A stretch of 64,000 bases of DNA, taken from Absidia repens (lineage: Eukaryota > Mucoromycota > Mucoromycetes > Mucorales > Cunninghamellaceae). A program made the position numbers and the translations under genes. The stretch covers positions 186,001-250,000 of the forward strand of contig MCGE01000012.1 in NCBI GenBank assembly GCA_002105175.1, read 5' to 3'. The notes under the pieces were generated by a model, which was not told the origin of the DNA, ran no database searches, and saw only the letters and a list, made by a program, of their open reading frames with translations. The stretch's first letter is position 1. Every line of letters starts with the position of its first letter. Positions 1-11,845 of this stretch are shown here, piece after piece.

Positions 1-1965
1 TGCTCGTTCTTTGATCGGTCGGTCTTCTTTGTGGGGTTTATTGCCAACGAATTTGGGTATTATCCTGATCCTAAAAGGGTGGAAGTTATTCAGACATTCC
101 CCAGACCATTGTGCCAAAGGGATGTCAGAGCCTTCTTAGGCATTATTGGATTTTACCGTCGACATGTACAATCGTTTGCGGATCAAACGGCTCCTTTGAC
201 TCTTCTTCTCAAAAAAGACGCATACTTTACCTGGACTGAACAGATGGAAAAGTGTTTCCAACAAGCGAAATCGTTGTTGTCTCAGAAATGTTTACTGGTT
301 TACCCTGATCCAAACAAGCCCTTTTATCTGTTCACGGACGCTTCTGACATCGGTATAGGTGCCGCCCTATGTCACAAAGATGAAAATGAATATGTGCCGA
401 TCGCTTTTATATCAAGAAAATTGCAAGCTGCTGAAATCAAGTATCCCACCGTGGAAAAAGAATTGTTAGCCGTTGTCTACGCTTTCAAGCAATTTCGCAA
501 GTTTCTCTTGGATAAGGAATTTTTCCTTTTCACAGATAATTCAGCTGTGACCTATCTGTTTGTCAAGCAAGATGCCTCACAACGTTTACAAAGATGGACC
601 CTTTGTTGCCTGGAATACTCATTCATTGTAAAACATCTCCCTGGTAAACAGAATGTGGTAGCCGACACACTGTCAAGATTTCCTCCAACGCATGAACCCA
701 TATCAAATGGACAAGACGACATCGAATTTCTGTATCATGGTCTTTTATTAATGGATGCTTTTTACGAATCTGAACTTGCCTTGATCTTCAAATTCTTACA
801 ACATCCCTGGTCTCAACGCTTCAATTCCAAAGTTAAACAACAAGCTCGATTTTACTTTATTCACAATGGAAAATTAAACAAACGTGTCGGCGAACGGTCA
901 GTGGTTGTCCCTTTCATTCCGGAACGACAAAGTATCATAAAAATGATACACGATGGACATGGTCACTTCGGATCGCAATCTTCTTGGTCAATTTTATACC
1001 TTCATTATTGGTGGCCTTCTGCCTATAAGGATCTCAAGCATTTTCTACAATCATGTCACGACTGCCAAATGTTCTCAAGTGGCATTGAAGCACATTACTC
1101 TCACCATGTGGTTGGTACAAGACTCTTTGAACAATTCAGCATTGATTTTATTGGACCCTTTCCTGTCACGTCAAGAGGAAGTAAATTCATCGTCCTGGCG
1201 GTGGAAAACTTTTCCAGATGGCCAATTGCCCTCGCTACTAAGGATAACGATGCCATTACTGCTGCTAGATTCATGTATTCTGAATTGTTTTGTAATTTCG
1301 GCCCTCCCACTCATCTCTTGTCGGATAATGGGGTACATTTTTTAAATCATACTGTCAAGCAATTTTTGGAAATCATAAAAACAAATCACAAACTCACCTC
1401 TATCTATTATCCTGAATGTAATGGAATGGTCGAAAGAATTAATGGTGTCATCATTGGAAGTCTCAAAAAAATCGCTCAAGAACAACAAGAAAATTGGGAC
1501 CTACTATTACCTGCTGCGTTATATGCTTATCGTATCAAATGTCATTCTAGATTGAAAATTTCCCCATTCGAAGCATTATATGGACAAAGCCCTGTTTTCC
1601 CTATGGAGGACGTTCTGTTTAAGATTGGCAAGGTCATTGGCTATGAAAGATTGGTCAGATTGTGGGGCTTAAGGAAAACACTCGAAACCAATGCTGTGGA
1701 ATTAGAAGCAAAATCGAAGCAAGCAAAAGGAAAACCTCTATTCAAGACTGGCGACAAAGTTATAATGGTCAATTCCAAGCGTAGGGGACAAAGCAAACTT
1801 GATCCCAAATACTTCCCAATCATCTATCGTATCATCAAAGGATTTCATAACTCGTACGAGTTGATGGAAGAAGATGGAACAAAATTCAAACATAAGGTCA
1901 ACGCCAAAAACTTGAAGTTATATCGACAACCCGATGAAGAGGTTAACCAGATAACTTCTGATTAA
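1..1965 (+). CDS. Ty3/gypsy retrotransposon Pol, 3' part (RT end, RNase H, integrase)
   Basis: The open frame runs from the first base of the window, so the protein is cut at its N-terminus. It begins in the C-terminal part of reverse transcriptase (VGFIAN, then a thumb region with FLGIIGFYRRH). A Ty3-type RNase H follows, with FTDAS, the glutamate in TVEKEL, and FTDNS as acidic residues. The integrase has an HHCC zinc finger (H..H..CHDC) and a DDE core whose acidic residues lie in IDFIG, SDNG and VERING. It ends with a GPY/F-like module; I see no chromodomain. There is no internal stop, so this part is intact. The purine-rich stretch TTGGGGAGA just after the stop resembles a polypurine tract, directly before the LTR. 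Protease, most of RT and Gag would lie left of the window. Family assignment is secure; activity is unknown. Confidence 0.95.
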   Translation, partial: CSFFDRSVFFVGFIANEFGYYPDPKRVEVIQTFPRPLCQRDVRAFLGIIGFYRRHVQSFADQTAPLTLLLKKDAYFTWTEQMEKCFQQAKSLLSQKCLLVYPDPNKPFYLFTDASDIGIGAALCHKDENEYVPIAFISRKLQAAEIKYPTVEKELLAVVYAFKQFRKFLLDKEFFLFTDNSAVTYLFVKQDASQRLQRWTLCCLEYSFIVKHLPGKQNVVADTLSRFPPTHEPISNGQDDIEFLYHGLLLMDAFYESELALIFKFLQHPWSQRFNSKVKQQARFYFIHNGKLNKRVGERSVVVPFIPERQSIIKMIHDGHGHFGSQSSWSILYLHYWWPSAYKDLKHFLQSCHDCQMFSSGIEAHYSHHVVGTRLFEQFSIDFIGPFPVTSRGSKFIVLAVENFSRWPIALATKDNDAITAARFMYSELFCNFGPPTHLLSDNGVHFLNHTVKQFLEIIKTNHKLTSIYYPECNGMVERINGVIIGSLKKIAQEQQENWDLLLPAALYAYRIKCHSRLKISPFEALYGQSPVFPMEDVLFKIGKVIGYERLVRLWGLRKTLETNAVELEAKSKQAKGKPLFKTGDKVIMVNSKRRGQSKLDPKYFPIIYRIIKGFHNSYELMEEDGTKFKHKVNAKNLKLYRQPDEEVNQITSD

Positions 1966-1976
1966 GTTGGGGAGAC

Positions 1977-2259
1977 TGATGTGATTTAGCTTTATTTATG
2001 ATTTTGACATTTCGGGTTTAGTTTTTTTTACCCCTTTTTAGTTTATATTTTTTACACTTTCCATTCTTTCTCTTCTTCCTCTTATTTTTTTATCTCAAAC
2101 CACTCTACTTTTTAACATACTTTATTGAACCGGCCATAGTCGGTAAGTGTTATTTTATTCGCCCTTTATTTCTCTTTTATGTAAATATGATGTGGGTGCT
2201 AAATACCAACTTTTAATAAATTAGGTTCTTTTTACACAACAAATCTTCACTCTATATCA
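1977..2259 (+). mobile_element. 3' LTR of the Ty3/gypsy element (predicted)
   Basis: The segment starts TGATGT right after the polypurine-like tract and ends ATATCA, giving nearly perfect short inverted termini of the TG...CA type. It holds an AATAAA near 2214 that could serve element transcripts. The right end is chosen because sequence of the dispersed repeat family resumes immediately after it. The 5' LTR is outside the window, so identity and target duplication cannot be checked here. Confidence 0.6.
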
Positions 2260-3005
2260 GTTCCCCATGCATCTTGTAATCGCTGAGCTAAAAACCCTTC
2301 TAAACTAGTCCTGCCACTAATCTGAAGCCACTGCAACCTCAAAGATGTTGAATGGTGAAGAAAAACAAAAAAAGAAAAAAAAAAGAAAATGAAAGAGAGA
2401 GAGAGAGAGAGAGAGAGAGCGAAAAATTAAAAATTGGGAGTAAATAATAAATCATGTGAACGGGCTTTAAAATGATACTTTTTGTCTTTTGTGAGCGTTC
2501 CTTTGTTTTTTTTTTGGTAGATTCTTTTTATTATCGTACAATATCATCGGCATGGTTGTCCTCTTCACATAATGATAACAAACACCATTCAACATTAGCA
2601 ATATTGTTTCTCATTTCTATTGATGCTTTTGAAGAAAATATGGAGCAATCCGACCTAGCTTAGTCAACCTTTCACTTCAGAATAGCGTATCACTTACTAT
2701 GGAATACTGTAGGTTGGCCTCTTTGAATGGACGAGCTTATCTGACGTTAAGTTTATTCTACAACAGAACATCTCCATCATACACACTACACACTTACCAT
2801 ACCACACATTTAGATAAAGTCATAGAATTATTATTAAACAGTTTTGTTTGGTTATCATTGTTTATATTTTTACTGTACAATAAAATATATTTTGTGATTT
2901 TGTATTTCCATCATCTCTTATATGTTTAGTTGGTCTTGTCGAATGAACATGCCTACTCTGTATAAGTATTGAGCTTGTAGGAAAAAAAGGTTGATGAGTG
3001 TGTTT

Positions 3006-3040
<35 letters not shown>

Positions 3041-3160
3041 AAAAGCAGCTGTTGAAAGCATAAAAATAGGATGATTGAAGCGTATTGGAAGGTATTTAGG
3101 TACGCCACACAAGACCTTTATTTTATTGGTAAGCGACTTGGTGTTGCAATTTCTCAATCC
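2260..3160 (+). repeat. Dispersed repeat copy 1 (left half interrupted by the LTR)
   Basis: Core sequence from 2260 (TTCCCCATGCATCTTGTAAT) matches the six other copies. It continues through an A/GA-rich stretch containing (GA)n at about 2395-2420 and a decayed core CATGTG at 2453-2458. The right arm is shared with copies 2 and 4: the CAACAT block, an AATAAAATATATTTTG motif near 2880, and a GATGATTGAAGC block near 3070. The right end is approximate. A 31-nt poly(A) lies at 3008-3038. Short ORFs inside are not shared between copies, so I treat it as non-coding. Confidence 0.65.
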
Positions 3161-3461
3161 CTTAGGTAAAACTGACCAACTTCAAATAGCTAAGGCGTTT
3201 TTTTTTTTCTTTTTTTTTTCGTGAAGTCAAAATCATTTGGACCATGTGTCTTGCATCTTTTCACCTTTACTGTCAAGCAAAAACATCCAGAGCACTTTCT
3301 GGGAACCTGAATTTGTTTATATTACTGCTGAACTGCACCATATATTCTTCAACTAAAATCACATGTACTTTTCCCACAACACACACACTCACACATGTTC
3401 ACAAAACGGAAGGCATTATATAAACAAATGGTTGATTAGAAAAAAATTCAAAATAGTTTAT

Positions 3462-3467
3462 TTTATT
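3462..3467 (-). terminator. Poly(A) signal of the hydrolase gene
   Basis: AATAAA on the minus strand, about 150 nt after the stop. Confidence 0.5.
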
Positions 3468-3616
3468 AAAGGCGACTAAAAAAAGGAAGGAGATAGGATA
3501 TAAGATGGGGAGATTTGCACACACAGTGGCATTGAGAAATGAAGGAATAATAATTTAATGGTAAAGAGACATACAATGATATTGGTAACTAGAAGCGGAG
3601 AATATATGATAATTAG

Positions 3617-5214
3617 CTAAACTAAGAGAGGGATAGGGTTGTAGGTTCCTGGTCCATAATAAATATGAGACCTTTTTCCATCGGTGGTGGCAGAAGAGTA
3701 AGGACCATTAATAGAAGGCAACAATACTTTTTTTTCGCCAAGCTGTTGATCACCTCGAGAGCGGTATGATTGTATGTCCAAGACGAGTTGTCGATGTAAA
3801 GCACGATTGCACCATTCGGCCATTATGTCATCAGATTGTTTCACCATTGGAGCATCTTTGTGACGGACAATTTCACGGATAAGATACCAATCATGTGCAT
3901 AGGGCGCCTTGCATACATTGATGGTGAGGTTGGAAGTAGTATTCTTGATGATATCGGCAAAAGCAAAGATGTCGTCGCTGAAGACCTCCTTTTCGCCTAC
4001 AAAAAAGAGGACGCCGCCTTGGCAAATATGATCCATACCTCCTTTTGATAGATTGTTGTAGATATTGAGCATGGCCAGCATTTCAAACTTGTTTTTCTTC
4101 AGGGCGAGATACTCCTTGATGACCAGTTCAAAGAGTTTGTGAGAGACAATATCAGATTCCGCATATTTCTTCCATGATTCAGATGTTTGATCAACAGAAA
4201 CCACTGGTGATGATAATAAAATCCCAACAGGTAATTCCATATCAAAGTTCGTACGCTGAGCATAAGGGTTGGACAGTAAACCGGGAGCATAGATGTGACA
4301 CAACATCTCCAAGGATATAATTCCGCTGTCAAAAAAAAAAAAAAAAAAAATTCAGTAAAGTACTACATAAAATGATGATCACAAGTGATGATTATATCTT
4401 TTTTAATACTTACCCGGCCGAGTCACCAGAGACAATAATCTTTGATGGAGAAACGCCCAAATCAGAGGTAAGATACCGATAACTATTGATACATTCTATC
4501 ACGGGACCAGGGTAACTTACTCGCGGTGCGAGTCCTAAATATCGAAGAGAAAATACTTCTTACCATCACGTTTACTTTATAATTGTTGGGGAGAATAACT
4601 GCTTACCATATTCTATAGACATAATGACAGCATTGATACCGTGATTTCGTTTTAATACCGTAAGCCATGATATAAATGCTTCCATATACATTACACCTTT
4701 GATAGAGAAGAGAGATGAATATGTTATTCTAGCATATTTTGGGAGGCAATTGATTTATAATTTACTTACAGTGACCCACACGGAATCCCCCACCTAAATA
4801 CAGGAAATTGATAGATGAGACAGATATAGACAATTTATATATTTATATATATATATGTAACGAGATAACCATTTTCAACTTACCGTGAACTTCGTAGATA
4901 ACAAGATCGGCTGTCTTCAAACGATTGAGGGCAGTCTGTGCTGTGTCGCTCTCGATATTATGGGCAATAATGGCACCTTTCCAATGGTGATTATCGAATC
5001 GCTTGATCCATTTCTTTTGGTGGTTGGAAGGTTTAGTGAGATCGTAAATGGCAAGGCGTGCCACGGGACTAGGAGAGATCAGTAAGGTACGAAGTAACCA
5101 CTGTACAAATGAAGGAGGAGCATTTTTTTTAATCTGTTGGCGTGCACGATCCAAAACAATTAGAACCAGAAAAGCAGCAAGTAATGGATACACGATATAT
5201 GATAAAAAATACAT
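3617..5214 (-). CDS. Membrane-anchored alpha/beta hydrolase (HSL/lipase-3 family)
   Basis: Exons (minus strand): 5214-4884, 4793-4770, 4696-4607, 4534-4414, 4325-3617; about 424 aa. Joining gives the two signatures of the hormone-sensitive-lipase type alpha/beta hydrolases. These are an oxyanion-hole HGGGFRVGH made across the exon 1/2 junction (exon 2 is only 24 nt) and the nucleophile elbow GDSAG at the exon 4/5 junction. The acid is probably in GEKEVFSDD and the histidine in APYAHDW. The N-terminus (MYFLSYIVYPLLAAFLVLIV) is a likely membrane anchor, as in steryl-acetyl or ER lipid esterases. The substrate cannot be told. The start at 5214 is preferred; an in-frame ATG at 5310 would add 32 residues that look non-coding. 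A TTTATT (minus AATAAA) at 3462-3467 is the likely poly(A) signal. Confidence 0.88.
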
Positions 5215-6043
5215 TAATGGTGTAGATTGTAAGGGAGGGAAGAAATAGGTATTTTTGAAAATTGTGGGGAAACATATGACATTTCTTTTTTGTAAGTTTC
5301 GGTGTTTCAATGTCCGCTAAAAGGGGCAGCGTACTCTTACTATATCAATCAAACAAATGAAATTTAACCACCTTGACCTTGCTTTCTATGTCATGTGAAC
5401 TTGTTGATTGTTATGACCAAATGTCGTTGAATCCCGTCCCCAACCAAGTTCTCCTGTTTCTTCTGTTTTAGAGACATACAATCATGCTAAATACCCCACC
5501 CAGAGGAATAAATTTATTATCAAAGCATTTACTTCAAAGTACGTCCTTAGACTATAAGATAAATCATTCAATATAATATTAACTGGAAGTAGCTATGATA
5601 TATGGTTTGCTGTCATCTCTGAACAAAAAAACTCCAATCCCAATATACACACAGGATACCCCAGAAAATTGAAGAATCTGCTCATGCTAATTGTCAAGTT
5701 AAATCTCCCGTAGAAGTCCGCCCAAAAAATTATATTAGGACAAAAAGATCCGCCCAAAGATCATAAAATATTAATATTTCGAGAATTTTTTTTTTTTGAA
5801 ATGCCTCTACCGAGATACACAACTTCAGTGATAAATTTGGAGTTACCTTTGGTGTGTTTTCAATAGTTTAGAAACCCATTTCTTCCCGAAAAATATTGGT
5901 TTATTTCTTTTCTGCGGCATTTGAAATGCTCATTTATTTTTGTCTTCGCGATTTCTGTTTTTCTTTCCTTTTTTTCAGTATACTCCATCTTTCCACATTT
6001 TATACACCATTCAATACGATTCTAATAAAAAGTAGTTGATAAC
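5215..6043. other. Intergenic, divergent promoter region
   Basis: This stretch lies between the divergent hydrolase and AP-1 sigma genes. It is AT-rich with a poly(A)/(T) run near 5787. I see no gene, repeat copy or RNA gene in it. Confidence 0.5.
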
Positions 6044-6949
6044 ATGGGTGTAAGTCGGCTTGGAGGTGTTTTATTTAATTCGAGATGATACGACGAACTT
6101 TTTGAAAATTTTCATCATGACTAAACTCTCGTCTTTTTCTCCACAGATCAATTGGTTATTACTTGTGAGTCGTCAAGGAAAGGTACGTCTGACAAAGTGG
6201 TTTGTGACCATTCCTACCAAAGAAAAGAACAAAATTGTGAAGGATGCTACACAGCTGGTATTGGCTCGGAGGGTGAAGATGTGCAACTTTTTAGAATATA
6301 AAGGTAAGATGTGTGGCGGAAGAGGGGGGGGGAGGAAGGTGGGTTTGGCTGACTCTTTACCTTATTCATCCATTATAGATCAAAAGATAGTTTATAGAAG
6401 GTACGTAAAGGAACCAATAATGGTACTAGACAGGCGCAGACATGATTGTCTTCTCAGCTTGGTGAAATTATATGTATGGTAAAATGACACAGGTCTCATA
6501 TTATTTCTCTTTTGATAGATATGCAAGTCTCTTCTTTGTAGTGGGCATCAACCAAGATGACAACGAACTTATCACCTTAGAAATGATTCACCGTTACGTT
6601 GAAATTCTAGATCGCTATTTTGGAAACGTAAGTTGGGGTATGGAGGTGGGTATAATTCTTTAGTACTAAATATCTTAATATGCAAAATAGGTCTGCGAGC
6701 TGGATCTGATTTTCAACTTCCAAAAGGTAAGGTTTCAATATAGGGAATGTGACAGCGGTAGATAAATGGTACTTAAAATCATAAATTCTTTTAATTTGTT
6801 AGGCCTACTTTATATTGGACGAACTGATTATAGCTGGCGAACTTCAGGAAACTAGCAAGAAATCAGTACTACGGGTGATTACACAACAAGACCAATTTGA
6901 AGAACAAGAGGGAAATGAAGCGAAGGCTGGTAAATCCATTCCCGCGTGA
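6044..6949 (+). CDS. APS1: AP-1 complex sigma (small) subunit
   Basis: Exons: 6044-6049, 6147-6303, 6379-6400, 6519-6627, 6691-6726, 6803-6949; 158 aa, the usual length for AP-1 sigma. The joined protein reads [19 protein letters not shown], then [20 protein letters not shown] and [18 protein letters not shown], the classic clathrin-adaptor small-chain fold. It would sit in the AP-1 core and sort cargo between trans-Golgi and endosomes. AP-2 and AP-3 small chains differ in these blocks, so the AP-1 call is fairly firm. The first exon is only six bases (Met-Gly, ATGGGT followed by GTAAGT); exon 3 is 22 nt. No other in-frame Met precedes the conserved N-terminus. Confidence 0.93.
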
Positions 6950-7082
6950 ACCATGTTTCTTCTTTCTCTTTACCCGTACATATACACACCCTGTTTATCC
7001 TTCCTTTTCCCTTTGTCTTTAGTCATTATATTTATTATATTCCTCCCTCTTATTTTATCATTATTTTGTACTTTATAAAAAA

Positions 7083-7088
7083 AATAAA
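7083..7088 (+). terminator. Poly(A) signal of AP-1 sigma gene
   Basis: AATAAA about 135 nt after the stop and 165 nt before the OTC start. Confidence 0.45.
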
Positions 7089-7252
7089 AATGGAATTCCT
7101 TGTCAATCAATGCTCCACTTCTTTGCTTTTATGACTCAAATGACTCACACGCGGTACTTAAATTTCTTCTCCACATTTATATTTTCTATATCAAAAATGA
7201 TTCTCTTCTTTATTGCTTTGTCTTCTTTTTTTTTTTTTGGCAGTATAGAAAC

Positions 7253-8682
7253 ATGTCTACTTTTTTGAAACCATTGTCTCAACGGGTGTCAGTAACAGCA
7301 CAACAGGCGACACGCTCGTTGGCACCTACTTTTACTGCAGCTTTGACTCAGCACCATTCATTCTCCACACTCACTCCCCCACCATCTCATTTCATTACGA
7401 CGGCAGACTACTCCGCGGATCAACTATTCAATCTTGTTGATCGTGCCATTCAATTAAAAGTGGAATCCAAATATCAATACCCTCAGCCGAGTCGTGAACG
7501 GCCCTTGACTGGAAAAACGCTGGCACTTCTCTTTTCCAAGTTATCCACCCGCACACGTGTAGCCACTGAATCCTCTGTTGCATATCTTGGTAAAGTATGG
7601 ATAATATCTCATTTTTCTTGGACTAAAATGAATGCTTTTTATTTGACGTATTAGGTGGACATGCCATGTTTTTGGGATCGCGTGATATTCAACTTGGTGT
7701 TAACGAATCCTTATTGGACACTTCTCGTGTGGTGAGCTCTATGGTGGATGGAATAATGGCTCGTGTAGGTGGACATGATGAAATTGAGGTAAGTTAGAAT
7801 ATGGTCTCTCTCTTTGCATAGTATTATTATACGGGTTTGGAGTCTATTTATTCATCCTTCTTCTCTCTGGAAATAGCTTTTAGCCAAGGAATCCAAAGTG
7901 CCTGTCATCAACGCCCTGTCCGCAAAATATCACCCTACTCAAATTCTTGCTGACCTCATGACCCTTCACGAACACATTCACCACCATCAACATGGAAAAA
8001 AGGATCAATACACAGCTCACACCCAACATCCTAGTGAAACATTACCTGGTACGAAGGTGGCCTGGGTGGGTGATGCCAACAATATCTTACAGGAAATGCT
8101 GGTGTCTTTCCCCAAACTTGGAATGCATCTCTCTGCTGCCTGTCCTCAAGGTTATCAATGTGACCAAGATGTAGTCGATATAGCTAAAAAGGATAGCCAG
8201 GCCACAGGCACTGATCTTGTTTTTACGACGAATCCTCAAGATGCCATCAAGAATGCCAATGTCGTTGTGACGGATACCTGGATTAGTATGGGTCAAGAAG
8301 AAGAAAAAGCGAAACGTCTCAAGGATTTCACTGGTTATCAAGTGACAATGGATATGGTGGAAAAAGCGGGTGCCAAACCTGACTGGTCCTTTATGCATTG
8401 TCTTCCCCGCAAATCCGAAGAGGTGGATGACGAAGTAAGATCAGAAAAAAAAAAAAAAAAAAAAAAAAAAACTTTGGAAATGGGAATATGAAAGAATTAA
8501 GAGTATGAATCATGATATAGCGATGGTATTGATATGGCTAGTTTGCTGATTTTTTCTTTCTTTTTTTTTTTTGTCTATAGGTCTTCTATTCCGATCGATC
8601 CCTTGTATTCCCTGAAGCTGAAAACCGGAAATGGACCATTATGGCTGTGATTGATGCGTTGATGGTGAAGGGTGGTATTTGA
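7253..8682 (+). CDS. ARG3: Ornithine carbamoyltransferase, mitochondrial
   Basis: Exons: 7253-7589, 7655-7788, 7877-8434, 8581-8682; 376 aa. It catalyses carbamoyl phosphate + ornithine to citrulline in arginine synthesis. The carbamoyl-phosphate motif STRTR lies at about residues 98-102, HPTQ at about 176-179, and the ornithine-site HCLPRK at about 331-336. The first 45 residues are rich in Ser, Thr, Gln and Arg with few acids, fitting a mitochondrial presequence. A hydrophilic, histidine-rich stretch at about residues 188-217 sits between two conserved blocks, where the family normally has a short loop. ATG 7253 is preferred over in-frame upstream codons, which would add a run encoded by poly(T). 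The gene is complete with no frame breaks. Confidence 0.97.
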
Positions 8683-8804
8683 AAGTAATCCACGGCACTT
8701 CTGGCGTCGCTCTCCACTTCCATTATTTAGTACTTTTTATACTTCCTCTTCATTTAGTCTATATTTTTTTATATCATTAGTTAGCCAATTATCATTTTTA
8801 CCAT

Positions 8805-8810
8805 AATAAA
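8805..8810 (+). terminator. Poly(A) signal of OTC gene
   Basis: AATAAAATATC about 120 nt after the stop. Confidence 0.55.
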
Positions 8811-9269
8811 ATATCACTCAACAAAGTATATTATTGCTATGGTATGATATTTGGGTCTGGATTGTGTGTATGAAGTGTGCTATACGTTGTAGAAAGTCAT
8901 GACATCATGCCAGCAGGGGTGAACGATAGGCTGCATTGCCTCCAATTTGGAATATATTCATACGTTATCGATAGTTATTATATATTATCATATCGTACCA
9001 CGAGATTATTTCCTGTCTCCTGTATGAGGCAGGCAGGCAAAAAAAAAAAAAAAAAAAAAAAAAGACAATATTACCAAGATAGGCACCAAGATACTAGATT
9101 GTCCGATGATTTTTATTTGTGGCAAAAGAGGAATGATAGAAGAAAAAGACTAAAATGGTGAAAGTGCACAGTATCTTAACCTTATCATTTTCAGTCATAA
9201 AAAATATGATGGGATAGTGTGTGGCTAATAATATTCGTCTTTTTTATCATCATCATTACTGTCTCCCAT

Positions 9270-9316
<47 letters not shown>

Positions 9317-10533
9317 GCACAAGTTTCTGGCTGCCATTTTCGGTAATTGTTGGTAAACTTTTCTTTTTGCTTTTTATTTTCCCACAACGTACTTCATTTG
9401 TAAAAAAAAAAAATCCCTACAATTCTCATGGAAATACCGTCTAGCATTTGTGTTCATATATTGTCCAAATAGTTCAAATCAGGGGTATTTGGTTTAAATA
9501 CATCGGTGTCAAACTTTCTTTTTACACATATATAAAAAATACAATATCTTGGTCACTGACCACCTTCTAAATTATAAGTTTGATTGTTCTTTGAATCGGA
9601 TACTTCTCCCATTCACATAATGACAGAAGAAGTATTTTACATGATATTTCTCTAGAGGAATCTAAAAAATAAAATCTCAGCGTGGGGAAAATATATGTAC
9701 GTGGATATTATATCATAGGTGATATCGATTGTGATGGGTTTAGATATGATGTGGATGGCCAGTGTTGCTGATGTTGCAAGATTAAACTAAAAATGGCGGG
9801 ATTTTAATTTACGTTTATGTCATTGGCTTCCCCTGAAAATCTACTTGAAAGGGGAATACCAGACAGAAAATTGCGTTATACGTACCTGTTGGCATTCATG
9901 ATAATACCCAGATTTTTCTCTCTTATCCATACAATTTAGAAAAATTACTTATAACCTTCAATGACACAGTCTGTAGATTTAAGGTTTTGTATTATAAAAA
10001 TGGAATTTTATCGATTCTTTTTTATTCCCTCTGCCTTATAGCGTACCATACACGTTTATTTCATTATCCTATGCTTTAAATTAAAGCAAGATGCCAAGTT
10101 AAAATAAAATAATTATCTTGGTCATTTCAGCATTTTAAAAAACAATTCAAATCCAGCATGAGGAAAATGAAAAAGGGGGTTACTTACTAGTTATTGATTT
10201 TATTAAAAGTAAACGCTATCGATAAAAACAACAAAATACATAGATTGCAGTGAAAATATGATAAAGTTTAGGACAATGTCAGAAAAGGAAAGAAGATGCA
10301 ATCATAACAACTAAGACTTATTAGGGAATGGGGCAAATTTTATTCATGCCTATTTTTTTTTTTTTTTTCCTTATCAGAGCAATGATGATTTCAATACCAC
10401 AATGCACACTGAAGGCGATTGCTTGAAATATCGGTGAAGCAATGACGACAATTTTACGATCATGCCCCTCTCCTTTTCCCCCTCCACATTATCATTATCG
10501 ATTGACAGATATAGAATCATAAGGAACAAGAGC

Positions 10534-10577
<44 letters not shown>

Positions 10578-10670
10578 TAAAAAGCAAACAAAATTCCAAA
10601 ATTCTACCTTTACTATTAACAAGCTTTCCCTTATTTTAATACATATTCAACAACAAAACTTTTATTAAAC
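8811..10670. other. Long intergenic stretch with homopolymers
   Basis: No coding gene, tRNA or repeat copy was recognised in this 1.9 kb. It contains poly(A) at 9040-9063, a 44-nt poly(T) at 9272-9315, and a 40-nt poly(A) at 10535-10574 about 100 nt before the AKR start codon. The ORFs here depend on the homopolymers. Confidence 0.5.
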
Positions 10671-11714
10671 ATGACTATCGAATACACTACCCTCAACTCT
10701 GGTAACAAGATGCCTCTCATTGGTTTTGGGTGCTGGAAAGTTGATCCTAAAGATGCCCCTGAAACTATCTACAATGCCATCAAGGTCGGATATCGATTGA
10801 TTGATAGCGCTAGCAACTACAAAAATGAAGAAGCTATTGGTAAAGGTATCAATATGGCCATTAAAGAAGGTATTGTAAAGCGGGAAGAGCTTTTTATCAC
10901 TACAAAGTTATGGTCAACCTACCACAAGAAAGAGCATGTCCGCAAGGCATGTGAAAAACAACTGGAACAATTGGGTCTTGATTATGTTGATATGTTCCTG
11001 GTACATTGTAAGTAATTTTTTTTTTTTTTTTTTTTACAATGGTACCATTCTAATATTTTTTTCTTTTTCTTTTTTTTAAAAAAAGTCCCTCTTCCATTGA
11101 AGTATGTACCTATTGAAGAAAAATATCCCCCTGGATGGTACCAACCTGGTGAAGACAAAATTACTTTTGACCGGGCGCCAATGCATGAATGCTGGGCGGA
11201 GATGGAAAAATTGAAAGAATCTGGACTCGTCAAAGACATTGGTGTTTCCAACTTTAACGTGCAACTTTTGATGGATATGCTTTCTTATGCCAAAATTAAG
11301 CCTTCGTTATTACAAGTGGAATTACATCCCTATTTGCAACAATCTCATCTGTGTGATTGGGTCCAAGCTCAAGGTATTGCTATCACTGCCTACTCATCTT
11401 TTGGTCCTACTTCCTTTGTCTCTACTGGATCCAAGCGCGCGAAGGCGGTCGAACCTCTGTTTGAAAACCCTGTGATCAAAGATGTTGCTGCTAAATACCA
11501 ACGTCAACCCTCTGAAGTCGCTCTTCGCTGGTCTCTTGAACGTAACATTGCTGTTGTGCCCAAGAGTTTGAACCCTGATCGTATGAAGATGAACTTGGAA
11601 GCTATCAACTGGCAAATGGATGAAGAAGATGTGCAATCAATCAACCAATTGGATATGGGCTTACGATTCAATGATCCTGTGGTGAATGCTCAAAAATTGC
11701 CTATCTTTTACTAG
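10671..11714 (+). CDS. Xylose-reductase-like aldo/keto reductase
   Basis: Exons: 10671-11007 and 11086-11714; 322 aa, the usual length of fungal xylose reductases. The AKR catalytic tetrad is visible as Asp45, Tyr50, Lys79 and His112. The cofactor motif [11 protein letters not shown] matches the IPKS...R site that binds the NADPH 2'-phosphate. The C-terminal MGLRFNDP and the terminal PIFY are also typical. It would reduce D-xylose or other aldoses to alditols in the cytosol, using NAD(P)H; the exact sugar is not provable here. The intron begins in the codon just after the catalytic VH and has a poly(T) run. A 40-nt poly(A) lies just upstream and may act as a nucleosome-poor promoter element. 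Confidence 0.95.
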
Positions 11715-11839
11715 ATTGAATCTCCACCTCATTTGATTCTTAATGGTTATTTCTTCTTTTTGAATTCATATTCTTTTTAAACTAATGGTGTTGTTAATTG
11801 TGGAATAGTTTACTCTTATACCAAATGGATTTCCAAAAG

Positions 11840-11845
11840 AATAAA
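11840..11845 (+). terminator. Poly(A) signal of the AKR gene
   Basis: AATAAAATA about 125 nt after the stop. Confidence 0.55.

Noticed and set aside
7100..7252. N-terminal extension of OTC from an upstream in-frame start
   Set aside because: It would encode a hydrophobic poly-Phe stretch from a T run; the ATG at 7253 gives a normal presequence.
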